A stretch of 43,509 nt of DNA from an uncultured Pseudomonadota bacterium (GCA_903858165.1 CAIOHZ010000230.1:1-43509); one strand, 5' to 3'; numbered from the stretch's first letter, positions 28,066 to 37,884 are shown. A program made the numbers and translations. Notes: a model not told the origin generated them from the letters alone.

Positions 28066-29652
28066 ATGACCCGACCCAGCGACACTTCCTCGGGCCTGCG
28101 TCCGGCAGGAATGAGCGCCGCCACCTTTGCACGGGCCTTGCGCGCACTGGAACAAGCGGTAGGTGCGGAGCACGTGTTCGCGGCTGAAAATGATCGCTAC
28201 GCCTACGCCGACCATTTCGCGGGCGACGAATCGCTGCACCAACCTTGCGGCGCAGTAGCGCCGGCGAACACGGCAGAAGTACAGGCAGTGCTGCGCATCG
28301 CCAACGAATTCGGTTTGCCGTTATGGACCATCAGTCGGGGCAAGAACTTCGGTTATGGCGGCCCCGCACCGGCCCTAAAAGGCTCGATGGTGCTCGATCT
28401 CAGTCGCATGAAGCGCTTCACGGTAGACCGCGAAAACGGCACCGTTCTGGTCGAGCCTGGGGTGGGCTTCTATGACCTCTACGACTACTTGCAGCGGGAA
28501 AAAATCCCGCTGTGGTTATCGGTCCCAGGGAATTCCTGGGGCAGCGTGGCAGGGAATGCCTTGGACCGTGGCGTGGGGTACACCACCTATGGCGACCACG
28601 CAGCGCGCATCTGTGGTTTAGAGGTGGTGCTTCCGGAAGGCGATGTCGTGCGTACTGGCATGGGTGCCATGTCCGGTTCTCCGAACTGGCAACTCTACCG
28701 GCCAGGTTTTGGCCCCTCGTGGGATGCCATGTTCTGCCAGTCGAATTTCGGCGTCGTCACACAAATGGGCCTGTGGCTAATGCCTGCGCCAGAGACCATG
28801 TTGGCGCTGGACTACGAATTCGACCAACCGGAAGACCTTGGCTGGGTCGTCGACACCCTGGCCCCCTTGCGCCGTGAGGGCGTCATCCAGCAGTCGCCTT
28901 CCATCGGCAACTGGCTGCGTGCCGCAGCCGTTATGACCACGCGCAACCAATGGAGCGACCAACCCGGTCAACTACCAGAATCCGCCATCACCGCCATCCG
29001 CAAGCGCTTCGGCATTGGCTGGTGGAGCGTGCAGTTGCGCTTCTATGGGCGCGAAGAAATCACCACCGCCAGCCAGCAAGTGGTGGAACGCGCTTTTGCC
29101 AACAAGCCCGTGCTATCGGTACAGAAGTCGCGTTGGCAGCAAGGCGATGCCCCCCCGCAAAATGCTTGGGCCGGCGCGCCCATCAGTTTTCCCTTGGCTA
29201 ATGCCAACTGGCATGGCGGCCGCGGTGGCCACGTCGGCTATTCACCAGTATTGCCGCCGCGTGGCGACTTGGCGCTGGACCAATTCCATCGCACCGCGAA
29301 GCTCTATGCGGATTACGGCATGGATTATCACGCTAGCTTCGCCATGGGCGAACGCCACCTTACCAATGTGAACCAAGTGCTCTACAACAAGGACGACCCG
29401 GAGATGATGTCGCGTGTCGACCGCTTCTTCCGCGCGTTGGTGAAAGACGCCTCGGCACAACGCTATGGCGAATACCGCACCCATATCGAGTACATGGACT
29501 TGGTTGCCGACAGCTATGACTTCAACGGCCACGCCCTGCGACGCCTGAACGAACGCGTCAAAGATGCCCTTGACCCGCGCGGCATCCTGTCGCCGGGCAA
29601 GAGCGGCATCTGGCCTGCCAACCTGCGCCCCGCCCGCGGAGACCGGAAATGA
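28066..29652 (+). CDS. Vanillyl-alcohol-oxidase/4-cresol-dehydrogenase-family FAD-linked oxidoreductase
   Basis: The 528-residue flavoprotein oxidises the para side chain of phenols. It has the PCMH-type FAD domain (SRGKNFGYGGPAP near 90-102; NALDRGVGYTTYGDH near 164-178; GFGPSWDAMFCQSNFGVV near 214-231) and the FAD-oxidase C-domain ending LDPRGILSPGKSGIWP. By alignment from memory, H389 (GHVGYSP) sits where VAO H422 and eugenol oxidase H390 form the covalent flavin bond. Y470-R471 (EYRTH) matches the substrate-binding Tyr-Arg pair Y503-R504 of VAO. The 4-bp overlap with a c-type cytochrome suggests a dehydrogenase (flavocytochrome) like 4-cresol dehydrogenase or eugenol hydroxylase rather than an oxidase. 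There is no obvious signal peptide; the flavoprotein may be exported bound to its partner or act in another way. Confidence 0.9.
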   Translation: MTRPSDTSSGLRPAGMSAATFARALRALEQAVGAEHVFAAENDRYAYADHFAGDESLHQPCGAVAPANTAEVQAVLRIANEFGLPLWTISRGKNFGYGGPAPALKGSMVLDLSRMKRFTVDRENGTVLVEPGVGFYDLYDYLQREKIPLWLSVPGNSWGSVAGNALDRGVGYTTYGDHAARICGLEVVLPEGDVVRTGMGAMSGSPNWQLYRPGFGPSWDAMFCQSNFGVVTQMGLWLMPAPETMLALDYEFDQPEDLGWVVDTLAPLRREGVIQQSPSIGNWLRAAAVMTTRNQWSDQPGQLPESAITAIRKRFGIGWWSVQLRFYGREEITTASQQVVERAFANKPVLSVQKSRWQQGDAPPQNAWAGAPISFPLANANWHGGRGGHVGYSPVLPPRGDLALDQFHRTAKLYADYGMDYHASFAMGERHLTNVNQVLYNKDDPEMMSRVDRFFRALVKDASAQRYGEYRTHIEYMDLVADSYDFNGHALRRLNERVKDALDPRGILSPGKSGIWPANLRPARGDRK

Positions 29653-30077
29653 GGTTCCCTCGCTTGAACACCAAACGCCCCGTGGCTCCGCCAACGACTC
29701 GCTTGGCAGCACCAGTGGTCACCTCGTTGGCTTGGCTATGCTTGGTGACCGCCGCGGTGTTAGCACCGAATGCCCTAGCCGCCGGCGGTCCGACTGAGCG
29801 CGGCGCCGCGCTGTTCGAGGAGAAATGCGCCATGTGCCACCGCGTCATGGGGATGGGCACCGTACTGCTGACGCGCCGTCGCGAACCGGCCACCGCACTG
29901 CTGGAAAAGCGTACCGACCTGACTCCCGAGTTTGTGGTGGCAGCAGCGCGTGCGGGACTCGGCAACATGCCGCGCATCAGTCGGGGCGAAGTCTCCGACA
30001 CTGATCTGGCCACCATCGCCGCCTGGCTGGCAGTGCCGGCCGCAGCGCCAACTGTGGCCGCGCCTGCAGCAAATTAA
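29649..30077 (+). CDS. Small c-type cytochrome, probable electron-accepting subunit of the flavoprotein
   Basis: The 142-residue protein has a long N-terminal signal sequence (hydrophobic core about 22-42, cleavage near NALAAGG), one CAMCH heme site (about 60-64), and a probable methionine ligand in GLGNMPRIS (about 106). An Ala/Pro-rich tail follows. It overlaps the flavoprotein gene by 4 bp. This arrangement matches the PchF/PchC and EhyB/EhyA pairs, in which a periplasmic cytochrome takes electrons from reduced FAD and passes them to the respiratory chain. It ends 12 bp before the convergent tldD gene; no terminator is visible between them. Confidence 0.88.
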   Translation: MRFPRLNTKRPVAPPTTRLAAPVVTSLAWLCLVTAAVLAPNALAAGGPTERGAALFEEKCAMCHRVMGMGTVLLTRRREPATALLEKRTDLTPEFVVAAARAGLGNMPRISRGEVSDTDLATIAAWLAVPAAAPTVAAPAAN

Positions 30078-30089
30078 AGAGGGGCCACC

Positions 30090-31526
30090 TTAGCCGCCTG
30101 TCCCACCAACGGTCAGGGAATCAATACGCAGCGTCGGTTGCCCCACGCCCACGGGTACGCTTTGGCCTTCCTTGCCACAGGTACCGACGCCCGCATCCAA
30201 CTGCAAGTCATGGCCCACCATCGACACGCGCGTCAGCACGTCAGGGCCATTACCGATGAGCGTGGCGCCCTTCACCGGGCGCGTGACGCGTCCACCTTCG
30301 ATGAGATAGGCCTCACTGGCCGAAAACACGAACTTGCCGGAAGTGATGTCGACCTGCCCGCCACCGAAGTTGACGGCGTAGAGCCCATCGCGCACTGACT
30401 CGAGAATTTCCGCCGGATCGTGGGGGCCGGGACGCATATAGGTGTTCGTCATGCGAGGCAGGATGGGGCTGGCAAAGGACTCCCGCCGACCATTGCCGGT
30501 GGGCGCCACTCCCATCAGGCGGGCATTCTGCTTGTCTTGCAAGTAGCCGCGCAACACACCGTCTTCGATGAGCGTGGTGCACTGGGTAGGCGTGCCTTCG
30601 TCATCAATGTTCAACGAACCGCGGCGTCGGTCCAGCGTGCCGTCGTCAACGACGGTACACAGCGGGCTGGCCACCTTCTCACCGATGCGTCCGGCAAACG
30701 CCGAAGTGCCTTTACGGTTGAAGTCCCCTTCCAGACCGTGACCAATCGCTTCATGCAGCAAGATGCCGGGCCAACCGGCCGCAAGCACCACCGGCATGGT
30801 GCCGGCGGGGGCCGCTACTGCCTCAAGATTCACTAAAGCTTGCCGCACGGCTTCGCGCGCCAAGGCTTCGCCACGTTCCAGCGTCAGCAGTTCATCCAGG
30901 CCGTACCGACCACCCGTGCCTTGGTAGCCTTGCTCGCGCCGGCCATCTTTCTCGACGATGACCGACACGTTCATGCGCACCAAGGGGCGCACATCCGCCG
31001 CGAGCGTGCCATCCAGCGCCGCCACCAGTATCACTTCGTGTGAACCGACGATGCTCGCCATCACTTGCTTTACCCGTGGGTCCTGCGCGCGCGCATAACG
31101 GTCGACGTGCTCCAGAAAGGCGACCTTGTCGGGGTCGCTGCGCGTAGCCACCGGGTCATCGGCGAGGTAAAGGCTTTTGCCTTCTCGCGCCTTAAAGGCC
31201 TGTACGGGTGCGCCCTGCCCACCTTGGCGGGCGATGGCACGCGCTGCACGCGCAGCCTCCAGCAAGGCGTCTCTGGAAAGTTCATCGGAATACGCAAAGC
31301 CCGTCTTTTCCCCCGTTAGTGCCCGCACTCCCACGCCTTGCTCGATGCTGTGCGCACCATCTTTCACCGTGCCGTCTTCCAGCGACCAACTTTCCGAACG
31401 GCCCGACTGGAAGTACAGGTCGGCGTCATCGACACCCGCGCTGGCGACCAACCCCAGCGCCTCCTGGAGATCGGATAAAGAAAGCCCAGCGGGCTCGAGC
31501 AAACGGGATTGGGCAAGTTTCAGCAA
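30090..31526 (-). CDS. tldD: Metalloprotease subunit TldD
   Basis: TldD, with PmbA/TldE, forms a zinc protease that degrades or matures peptides such as microcin B17 and CcdA. From a TTG start at 31526 the product is 478 residues, close to E. coli TldD (481). Its zinc motif HEAIGH is at 258-263. The N-terminus reads [16 protein letters not shown], with [18 protein letters not shown] as in the family. No ATG or GTG gives a sensible start; upstream in-frame sequence would run deep into the nitrilase gene. TTG is preceded by GAGG and overlaps the nit stop by 7 bp. The partner pmbA is not in the window. Confidence 0.93.
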   Translation of the reverse strand: MLKLAQSRLLEPAGLSLSDLQEALGLVASAGVDDADLYFQSGRSESWSLEDGTVKDGAHSIEQGVGVRALTGEKTGFAYSDELSRDALLEAARAARAIARQGGQGAPVQAFKAREGKSLYLADDPVATRSDPDKVAFLEHVDRYARAQDPRVKQVMASIVGSHEVILVAALDGTLAADVRPLVRMNVSVIVEKDGRREQGYQGTGGRYGLDELLTLERGEALAREAVRQALVNLEAVAAPAGTMPVVLAAGWPGILLHEAIGHGLEGDFNRKGTSAFAGRIGEKVASPLCTVVDDGTLDRRRGSLNIDDEGTPTQCTTLIEDGVLRGYLQDKQNARLMGVAPTGNGRRESFASPILPRMTNTYMRPGPHDPAEILESVRDGLYAVNFGGGQVDITSGKFVFSASEAYLIEGGRVTRPVKGATLIGNGPDVLTRVSMVGHDLQLDAGVGTCGKEGQSVPVGVGQPTLRIDSLTVGGTGG

Positions 31527-32350
31527 GAGGAGGACCTCGACAGAACGCGGTTTTGCAAACAGGGAAAGGATACACGCGTGGCTTGCTGGGCTTCGCGGTC
31601 CAGTGCGGCCAGAACGACGCCCTCGCCACGTGGCCGACGGGACAGTACACGCCCCCAAGGGTCGATAATCAGACTATCCCCGTAAGTCTCGCGGCCATTC
31701 GCGTGCACGCCACTCTGGGCAGGCGCCAGCACGAAACAAAGGTTCTCGATGGCCCGCGCACGCAGCAGCACTTCCCAGTGGGCACGGCCGGTGGGCGCCG
31801 TGAAGGCCGACGGAATCGTGAACACTTCAGCGCCAGCGGACACCATCTCGCGATACAGCTCCGGAAAGCGCATGTCGTAGCAGACACTGAGCCCCACGCG
31901 TCCAATGGGCGTATCGACCAGAGCGACCTTGCCGCCGGGCGAAATATGGTCCGACTCGCGGTAGCGCTCCGCGCGTCCGGGCAGGTCCACATCAAACAGG
32001 TGAATCTTGTCGTAACTCGCCACCGTTCGGCCTGCCGCATCGTAGACCGGGCAGCAGGCCGCCGGGCGTGCGTCACCCGCCACGGTGACAGGAATGGTGC
32101 CGCCCACAATCCACAAACCCAAGCGCGCTGCCGTTTCCGCAAGGAAGCCTTGGATGGGGCCGCTGCCTTCAGGTTCTGCTGCTGCACGGCGCGCCGCATC
32201 GTTACGCGGCATCAGCGCGAAATTCTCGGGCAGTACCGCCAGCACGGCCCCGCCGGCTTTAGCAGCGGCCAACCATTTGCCCGCCACCGCAAGGTTGTCG
32301 GATACCGTATCACCCGAGGTCATTTGCACCACGGCAGCCACCAAATTCAT
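31520..32350 (-). CDS. Nitrilase-superfamily carbon-nitrogen hydrolase (deaminated-glutathione-amidase-like)
   Basis: The 276-residue protein has the catalytic Glu-Lys-Cys triad of the nitrilase superfamily: E42 (PENFAL), K115 (YDKIHLFD) and C157 ([10 protein letters not shown]). The [10 protein letters not shown] signature and flanking sequences match the Nit1/YbeM branch, whose members hydrolyse deaminated glutathione as metabolite repair. Cytoplasmic; no signal peptide. It sits between yhdP (4-bp overlap) and tldD (7-bp overlap). This tldD-nit-yhdP order is conserved in Pseudomonas and relatives. The assignment to the deaminated-glutathione branch is by similarity only. Confidence 0.92.
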   Translation of the reverse strand: MNLVAAVVQMTSGDTVSDNLAVAGKWLAAAKAGGAVLAVLPENFALMPRNDAARRAAAEPEGSGPIQGFLAETAARLGLWIVGGTIPVTVAGDARPAACCPVYDAAGRTVASYDKIHLFDVDLPGRAERYRESDHISPGGKVALVDTPIGRVGLSVCYDMRFPELYREMVSAGAEVFTIPSAFTAPTGRAHWEVLLRARAIENLCFVLAPAQSGVHANGRETYGDSLIIDPWGRVLSRRPRGEGVVLAALDREAQQATRVSFPCLQNRVLSRSSSC

Positions 32351-35300
32351 TTCGCGACTCCTTCTGCAGGTGATGCAGTCTCGCGCAACTCAGCTTCGCT
32401 CGCCCCAATCTGCTGCACAGTGGGCGCATCCCAAGTGCCCGTGATGCGGTAGTAGCCACGCGACATACCCGCGAGCGGCTCCTTGAACACCTTCGAAAAC
32501 ACCAACAAGGCAGCGCCCAAGGCCGGACCGCCGGCCAAGGTACCCGCCGCCACAATAGGGCCGCCCAGGTTGCCAGTGACTTTCACCGTCTGGTCATAGT
32601 CACGGTCGCGCAGGCCCGTACGGCCCACGATACCAATCTCCGCAGCTGGACCCTTCAGCACCAGATTCTTCGTGAAGGCATCACCGTCCCGCAACTCGAA
32701 ATCGCCCGCCACCCGGTCGAAAGCCAAGCCCTTGCTGGTCAGGTCGGTGAAGTCGAGGGTAAGCCGCCGCTGGAGCGCGCCAAGGCTCATCAAACCCAAG
32801 GCACGACCACCAGCCCCCGGCTCAAGACCCAGCACTTGCCCGTCCTCCGCTTGAACACCAATACGGCCACCAAGGCGGGTCAGAAACTGGGCGTCCGGAC
32901 CACCCGGCCAATGCACATCGATAGTCGCTGTCCCCTGGCGCGCGGCAATCGCTGGTGCCAAAGCGAGCGCCGTCAGCGTTTTCCCGACGTCACTGCTCTC
33001 CACCTGCAGTTGCACTCGCGACTCCACATCGCGACGGGTGCCGCGCTCCACCATCGACCAACTGCCCGAACCCAACACACTGAAGGAGGGAGCCTTGATC
33101 TCAGCGCGCGCCAAGCGCAGCCCGTCGGGCGTGCGCAAGAGGTCGGCGGTGAGTTGACCTAATTGCCGATGTTCAAACTCAAAAGAACGTACCGCCAGAC
33201 GCATGGCGGGTAATTCGCGCGGGTCAACTTCGCTCGCCGCACTGCCACCGCGGGCATCGTTGGCGACCAACCGGTCAAGGTCTAGCTGCAGACGCCCTGC
33301 ATGCAAATCGAACGGCACCAACACCCGGCCGCTGATAGCAGGGCCGGTTACATCCACTCGCCAACCTGCTTCGCTACCAGACAATTGCGCGCTGCTTTCA
33401 GGAAAGTCGTAACCCATGAACAAGAGATGGTCTGCAGTGACATCCGCGCCACGCAGCAACTCCTCAATCCGCAGCGGATGCGCACTGACCACGGGACTCT
33501 CCGGCAAGCGCAGTCGAATCCAACCAGAGGCATCAAGCGCCGGAGCGTGCCCTTCAATCCACAAGCGCGAGGCATCTTTCAACGTTGCCTCGCCGCCCCC
33601 CAGACGCACTGTGCCGCGCATGAAACGCCAGGCCGAACGATGAATCCATTCCATGGCAGCGCTGTCCGCGCCCCACTGCAGACGCGTGACCAACCGGGTA
33701 CCCGTAGCCGGCGGCGACGCACCGACTCCAGTCGATAACGGCGGTGCCTCGCTGATGGCGAGTTCAGCCCGCAGTGGGCGCGCTTCCGTCGCCGGCTTGT
33801 TGAGTGGAGCGGGCAAGTTGACCGCGGCACCAGCAAAGTCTGTCGTCGCGTGAAAGGCTGCGCGGCCCAGTCGGTCCGGCTTACCATCCAGTGGCACGCG
33901 CCCCAGGAAGCGCCAATCGAAGGCACCCGACAACGCTGCTTGCGGCAGGCGCAAGGCGCCGGCGACCTCCTCACCCTGCGCACGCCCCACCGCCTCAAGT
34001 TCGTTCACGAGGCCAAGCGGCCCAGCCTTGCTCGCCATGAACCGGACAGGACCCCCGAGCCACTGCGCGGTAATGCCCGCCGTCTCCAAAGCCGCATTGT
34101 GAACCCGCAGCTCACCCTGCACCTGCGTAGCAGTCTCATCGAGTCCAGCAAAACGAACCGTGGCGCCCTGCAGTCGAGTACGGACATCGATATCCGGCCG
34201 TTTCAAGTCTCGCAGTGGAAGATTCAAGCGAACCTCGTACTGGCCCATGCCCTGTCCACGCAGGCCATTGAAAAGCGCACCCAGTGTTGGCGCCACCGGT
34301 GAAGACTGCACCAATCGCAAGGCTCGCCCCAGATCGCCTCGAGTACTTCCCGAAACCCTCAGCAGACCTTCCCGTAGGTCTGGAATACCACCACCGCCAT
34401 TAGCAATCGTCAGGCCACCAACGGTGCCGCTGTACAGCCGCGTCTCCACGCCTAGGCTACCCAGATCGACGTCGGCCACCAGATTCTCGAGATCGGCCCA
34501 ACCCTTCGCATAGTGAAGCCGCGCACCGGCAGTCCGCACTCGCACGCGGAACTCGCCGCCACCGTAACGGAACGGGAAGCACCTCATGTGCCCGGCATAG
34601 TCGATAGTTCCCTCGGTAACCTCGCCACTAACGAAGGCAGCGTCGAGCCAAGCCAGTGTTGTCGGCGGCAAATGCGTAGCGGAGAGAAAGCGGGTGGTGG
34701 AGTGCATGTCCACCGCGCGCAGGTCAGCATGCAAGGCCAGCACCGGTGAAGAACCATCCTTGGGCAGCCACAGGCGCGCGCTGGCCTCACCTTGCCCATC
34801 GGCACGGCGGATAGCAAAATCATCTGCCTGAATACGCAGGCCATCCGCGTCATATCGCCAACCCAAACGCCCAGCCGGTAGCTCGGCGCCTTCCGGTAGA
34901 CGCAAGTGCTGCGGCATCAACAAATGGAACTGTGGAGAACGGAGCAGCAGCTCACCGGCAGCAGCCGTGCCCTTGAAGCGGCCATCCACGTCGACGATTC
35001 CCGGAGCACGGCCCACCGGACCAATGCCGAATTGGCGAAGTTCAGCACTTCCCTCCGGTCGCCAACTATTGGCCCGCCGCAAGCGCAGGTCCACCTTGCC
35101 TATCGCGCCACGCGGCGACAGGTTCGCCAGACGTTCACGCCAAGCTGCTTGCGGCAATAAGCCCGCCAATAGCACCAGCGGCGCCGGGCGCAGCTCGGGG
35201 CTCTCTAAATGGACTTCGGCAAGGCCAGCAGTGTCCGTCGTCCAGCCCAATCGGAGCCGACCACCACGCCATTGCAAGCCTCCCGTGACTACATCGATAT

Positions 35301-36411
35301 CGCGAAGCGAAAGCTGTGTAGTGACGCCTTGGCGCTGTAACTTTCCAGCCATCGCCAAGCGCCCGTACTGCACCCACGCAGGCTGACGGTCGATACCGAG
35401 CTTCGCTAGGCTGGCTTGGTACGCGGCAGTCATGACTGGCACGTTCAATGCCGCCCTCGCGTCCGGCGGCCCCCAACCACAGGACTCCGCTGGCAAGGGC
35501 GCATTCGCCGCGACAAAAGCCGCTGGCGTAGCGGGCACCGGTGACGGCACCACCAGACCCAGTGACTCGAAGTTCCACTCGGCGTTTTCGAACACTCGGC
35601 CATGGCCGGAGGCGTCCAATGAGAGCGTCACGACACCCGCGCGAGGCAATGGCTGCTCCCCGGACAGGGTAGGTAACCACTCGCGCCAACCGGCGACCTG
35701 CAGCCCCCCAGCGCGCAACTGCAATTGCCATCCCAACTGCCCGGGCTGATGCAGCGGTCCGGCCAGTTCGAGTCGCGCATCCAGGCGACGCCCAAGTCGC
35801 GCCGGCAGATGCACACCAAAGCCTAGACTCAACTCGTCGCGGTCGCGGACGAGATCGATATCGACATCATCGAACTCGATGTGACGCTCGACGGCGCCGA
35901 ATAGGCTGCGTCGGTCATTCACCCATACCTTGGCATTCGTAATGCGCAGGAGCCCCGTCGGCAGACTATCGAGCTCAAGCCGCGTGCCCTGTCCGCCCGC
36001 GGCAGGCTGCCCCACTACCCGCAGACCGGCGTCCGTCCACTCGATACCCAGCGCCGGCCCATCCAAGGTCACTCGCGCTGCGGCTCGGAAAGTGCGCACC
36101 ATGCGGAACCAGTCGACACCCACGCGGCCCGCGCGCGCGCTCAGCAACTCGCCACCTTCGCGGTCAAGTACCCGCACCTGACTGAAGGCCAGTTCTGGCC
36201 CGAACCAACCTAGGCGCGCAGTCAGGTCGGCAAAGCGCCACTGCAAACCCGTGACCTGCTCTACCCGGGCCACGAGCTCGCCAGCGAGCGTAGGCGAACG
36301 CTGTAACCAAACGGCGAGTGCCCCCACCGCCACAGCCGCGAGCACCACCAAAGCGGCTAGCGCAAGGGCAGCTCGACGCAACCAGCGGCGAAGGGGTGGA
36401 AGGTATGACAT
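32347..36411 (-). CDS. yhdP: AsmA-family intermembrane phospholipid transport protein YhdP
   Basis: The 1354-residue protein has a short cytoplasmic N-terminus, one transmembrane anchor (about 14-36), and a very long periplasmic region of repeating beta-groove (AsmA-like, DUF3971) sequence. The C-terminal AsmA2 region includes GLRDRDYDQTVKVTGNLGGP. YhdP spans the periplasm as a bridge, and with TamB and YdbH moves phospholipids toward the outer membrane. It is somewhat longer than the E. coli protein (1266). It lies 6 bp after rng and overlaps nit by 4 bp. No frameshift is apparent across its 4 kb. Confidence 0.94.
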   Translation of the reverse strand: MSYLPPLRRWLRRAALALAALVVLAAVAVGALAVWLQRSPTLAGELVARVEQVTGLQWRFADLTARLGWFGPELAFSQVRVLDREGGELLSARAGRVGVDWFRMVRTFRAAARVTLDGPALGIEWTDAGLRVVGQPAAGGQGTRLELDSLPTGLLRITNAKVWVNDRRSLFGAVERHIEFDDVDIDLVRDRDELSLGFGVHLPARLGRRLDARLELAGPLHQPGQLGWQLQLRAGGLQVAGWREWLPTLSGEQPLPRAGVVTLSLDASGHGRVFENAEWNFESLGLVVPSPVPATPAAFVAANAPLPAESCGWGPPDARAALNVPVMTAAYQASLAKLGIDRQPAWVQYGRLAMAGKLQRQGVTTQLSLRDIDVVTGGLQWRGGRLRLGWTTDTAGLAEVHLESPELRPAPLVLLAGLLPQAAWRERLANLSPRGAIGKVDLRLRRANSWRPEGSAELRQFGIGPVGRAPGIVDVDGRFKGTAAAGELLLRSPQFHLLMPQHLRLPEGAELPAGRLGWRYDADGLRIQADDFAIRRADGQGEASARLWLPKDGSSPVLALHADLRAVDMHSTTRFLSATHLPPTTLAWLDAAFVSGEVTEGTIDYAGHMRCFPFRYGGGEFRVRVRTAGARLHYAKGWADLENLVADVDLGSLGVETRLYSGTVGGLTIANGGGGIPDLREGLLRVSGSTRGDLGRALRLVQSSPVAPTLGALFNGLRGQGMGQYEVRLNLPLRDLKRPDIDVRTRLQGATVRFAGLDETATQVQGELRVHNAALETAGITAQWLGGPVRFMASKAGPLGLVNELEAVGRAQGEEVAGALRLPQAALSGAFDWRFLGRVPLDGKPDRLGRAAFHATTDFAGAAVNLPAPLNKPATEARPLRAELAISEAPPLSTGVGASPPATGTRLVTRLQWGADSAAMEWIHRSAWRFMRGTVRLGGGEATLKDASRLWIEGHAPALDASGWIRLRLPESPVVSAHPLRIEELLRGADVTADHLLFMGYDFPESSAQLSGSEAGWRVDVTGPAISGRVLVPFDLHAGRLQLDLDRLVANDARGGSAASEVDPRELPAMRLAVRSFEFEHRQLGQLTADLLRTPDGLRLARAEIKAPSFSVLGSGSWSMVERGTRRDVESRVQLQVESSDVGKTLTALALAPAIAARQGTATIDVHWPGGPDAQFLTRLGGRIGVQAEDGQVLGLEPGAGGRALGLMSLGALQRRLTLDFTDLTSKGLAFDRVAGDFELRDGDAFTKNLVLKGPAAEIGIVGRTGLRDRDYDQTVKVTGNLGGPIVAAGTLAGGPALGAALLVFSKVFKEPLAGMSRGYYRITGTWDAPTVQQIGASEAELRETASPAEGVAK

Positions 36412-36417
36412 GGAGCC

Positions 36418-37884
36418 CTAGAGGAGCACCACGTCAAACTGGTCCTGCGTGTAAAGCGCTTCGGTCTGGAGACGGATGGGGCGACCGATAGCCACCTCCA
36501 ACTCAGCCATGGCCCCAGACTCCTCGTCGAGCAACAACTCGATGACGTCCTGATGGGCCAATACCATGAGCTCACGCACCTCGAACTGGCGCGACTGACG
36601 TAACAATTCGCGAAAGACCTCGTAGGACACGGTCTCCGGCGTTTTGACGTAACGTCGTCCGGCGCAAGTCGGGCAAGGGCGGCACAGCAAGTGTTCCAGG
36701 CTTTCGCGAGTCCGCTTGCGCGTCATCTCCACGAGGCCCAGCGGCGAGACGCTGCTGATATGCGTCTTGGCGTGATCAGCGGCAAGAGCTCGCTCCAGCG
36801 CCTGCAGCACTTGGCGGCGATGATCTTCGGTCTGCATGTCAATGAAGTCGATGATGATGATGCCACCAAGATTCCTGAGGCGCAGCTGCCGCGCGATAGC
36901 GACCGCCGCCTCTAGATTCGTACGGAAGATGGTGTCTTCCAGCGTGCGGTGGCCGACGAACGCGCCGGTATTCACGTCAATCGTCGTCATCGCCTCCGTC
37001 TGGTCAATCATCAGGTAACCGCCCGACTTCAGCGGCACTTTGCGATCCAGCGCTTTTTCTATTTCCTCTTCCACGCCGTGGAGATCGAAGATGGGACGCT
37101 TGCCCGCGTACTGCTCAATCTTCGCAGCACTCTCGGGCATGAAGGTGTGCGAAAACTCGGCCATTTCGGCAAAGGCCGTCGGCGCATCAACCAGCACACG
37201 GTCAACCCCATGGCCTAGCAGGTCGCGCAGGATGCGCTGATGCAGCGGCAAGTCCTCATGCACCAGTTCGCCAGCCGTAGCTCGTAAGGCTTTTTGTCGT
37301 ACCACTTCCCACAGACGCTGCAGGAAGAGCATGTCCGCCCGCAAGGCCTCCAGCGGCGCACCTTCAGCTGCAGTCCGGACGATATAACCCCCCGTACCGA
37401 CATGACCGAGGCTTACTACCTCGCGCAAGCGGTTACGCTCTGCCTCATCTTCGATGCGGGAAGAGACGCCAGTGCCGTGGCCCTTCGGCATATAGACGAG
37501 ATAACGGGAAGGCAGCGTGATGAATGTAGTGAGGCGTGCACCTTTAGTACCTAAGGGGTCCTTCAGCACCTGCACCGGCAGATCGTCCCCTTCATTGACG
37601 AGGTCACGGATATTCTCGGTGCGCGGCAGCGCCGCCGCGGTATCGCCATCGATCTCGGGCTGAGCGATATCGGAGACGTGCAGGAAGGCGGTACGTTCGA
37701 GCCCAATATCGATGAAGGCAGCCTGCATACCGGGCAGCGTGCGTGAAACACGCCCCTTGTAGATATTGCTGGTGATGCCGCGCCGATTGGTGCGCTCAAC
37801 GTACACCTCCTGCAGCACACCATTTTCCACCACCGCCGCGCGTGTCTCGCGCGGCGTGACGTTGACTAAAATCTCGGCGGTCAT
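36418..37884 (-). CDS. rng: Ribonuclease G
   Basis: RNase G is the RNase E paralogue that matures the 5' end of 16S rRNA and decays some mRNAs. The 488-residue protein has the S1 domain (about 35-125), the RNase E/G catalytic domain with metal-binding D303 (TIDVNTG) and D346 (IIDFIDMQ), and the zinc-link CPTC (C404, C407) that joins dimers. These four residues fall at the same numbers as in E. coli RNase E. It lacks the long C-terminal degradosome scaffold. It overlaps maf by 4 bp upstream and precedes yhdP. Confidence 0.96.
   Translation of the reverse strand: MTAEILVNVTPRETRAAVVENGVLQEVYVERTNRRGITSNIYKGRVSRTLPGMQAAFIDIGLERTAFLHVSDIAQPEIDGDTAAALPRTENIRDLVNEGDDLPVQVLKDPLGTKGARLTTFITLPSRYLVYMPKGHGTGVSSRIEDEAERNRLREVVSLGHVGTGGYIVRTAAEGAPLEALRADMLFLQRLWEVVRQKALRATAGELVHEDLPLHQRILRDLLGHGVDRVLVDAPTAFAEMAEFSHTFMPESAAKIEQYAGKRPIFDLHGVEEEIEKALDRKVPLKSGGYLMIDQTEAMTTIDVNTGAFVGHRTLEDTIFRTNLEAAVAIARQLRLRNLGGIIIIDFIDMQTEDHRRQVLQALERALAADHAKTHISSVSPLGLVEMTRKRTRESLEHLLCRPCPTCAGRRYVKTPETVSYEVFRELLRQSRQFEVRELMVLAHQDVIELLLDEESGAMAELEVAIGRPIRLQTEALYTQDQFDVVLL

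Noticed and set aside
24779-30089. Genomic island acquired by a mobile element
   Set aside because: No integrase, transposase, tRNA, direct repeats or clear base-composition shift at either edge.
31208-32452. 414-codon plus-strand open frame opposite tldD, nit and yhdP
   Set aside because: Antisense to three real genes; no motif, no ribosome-binding site of note.
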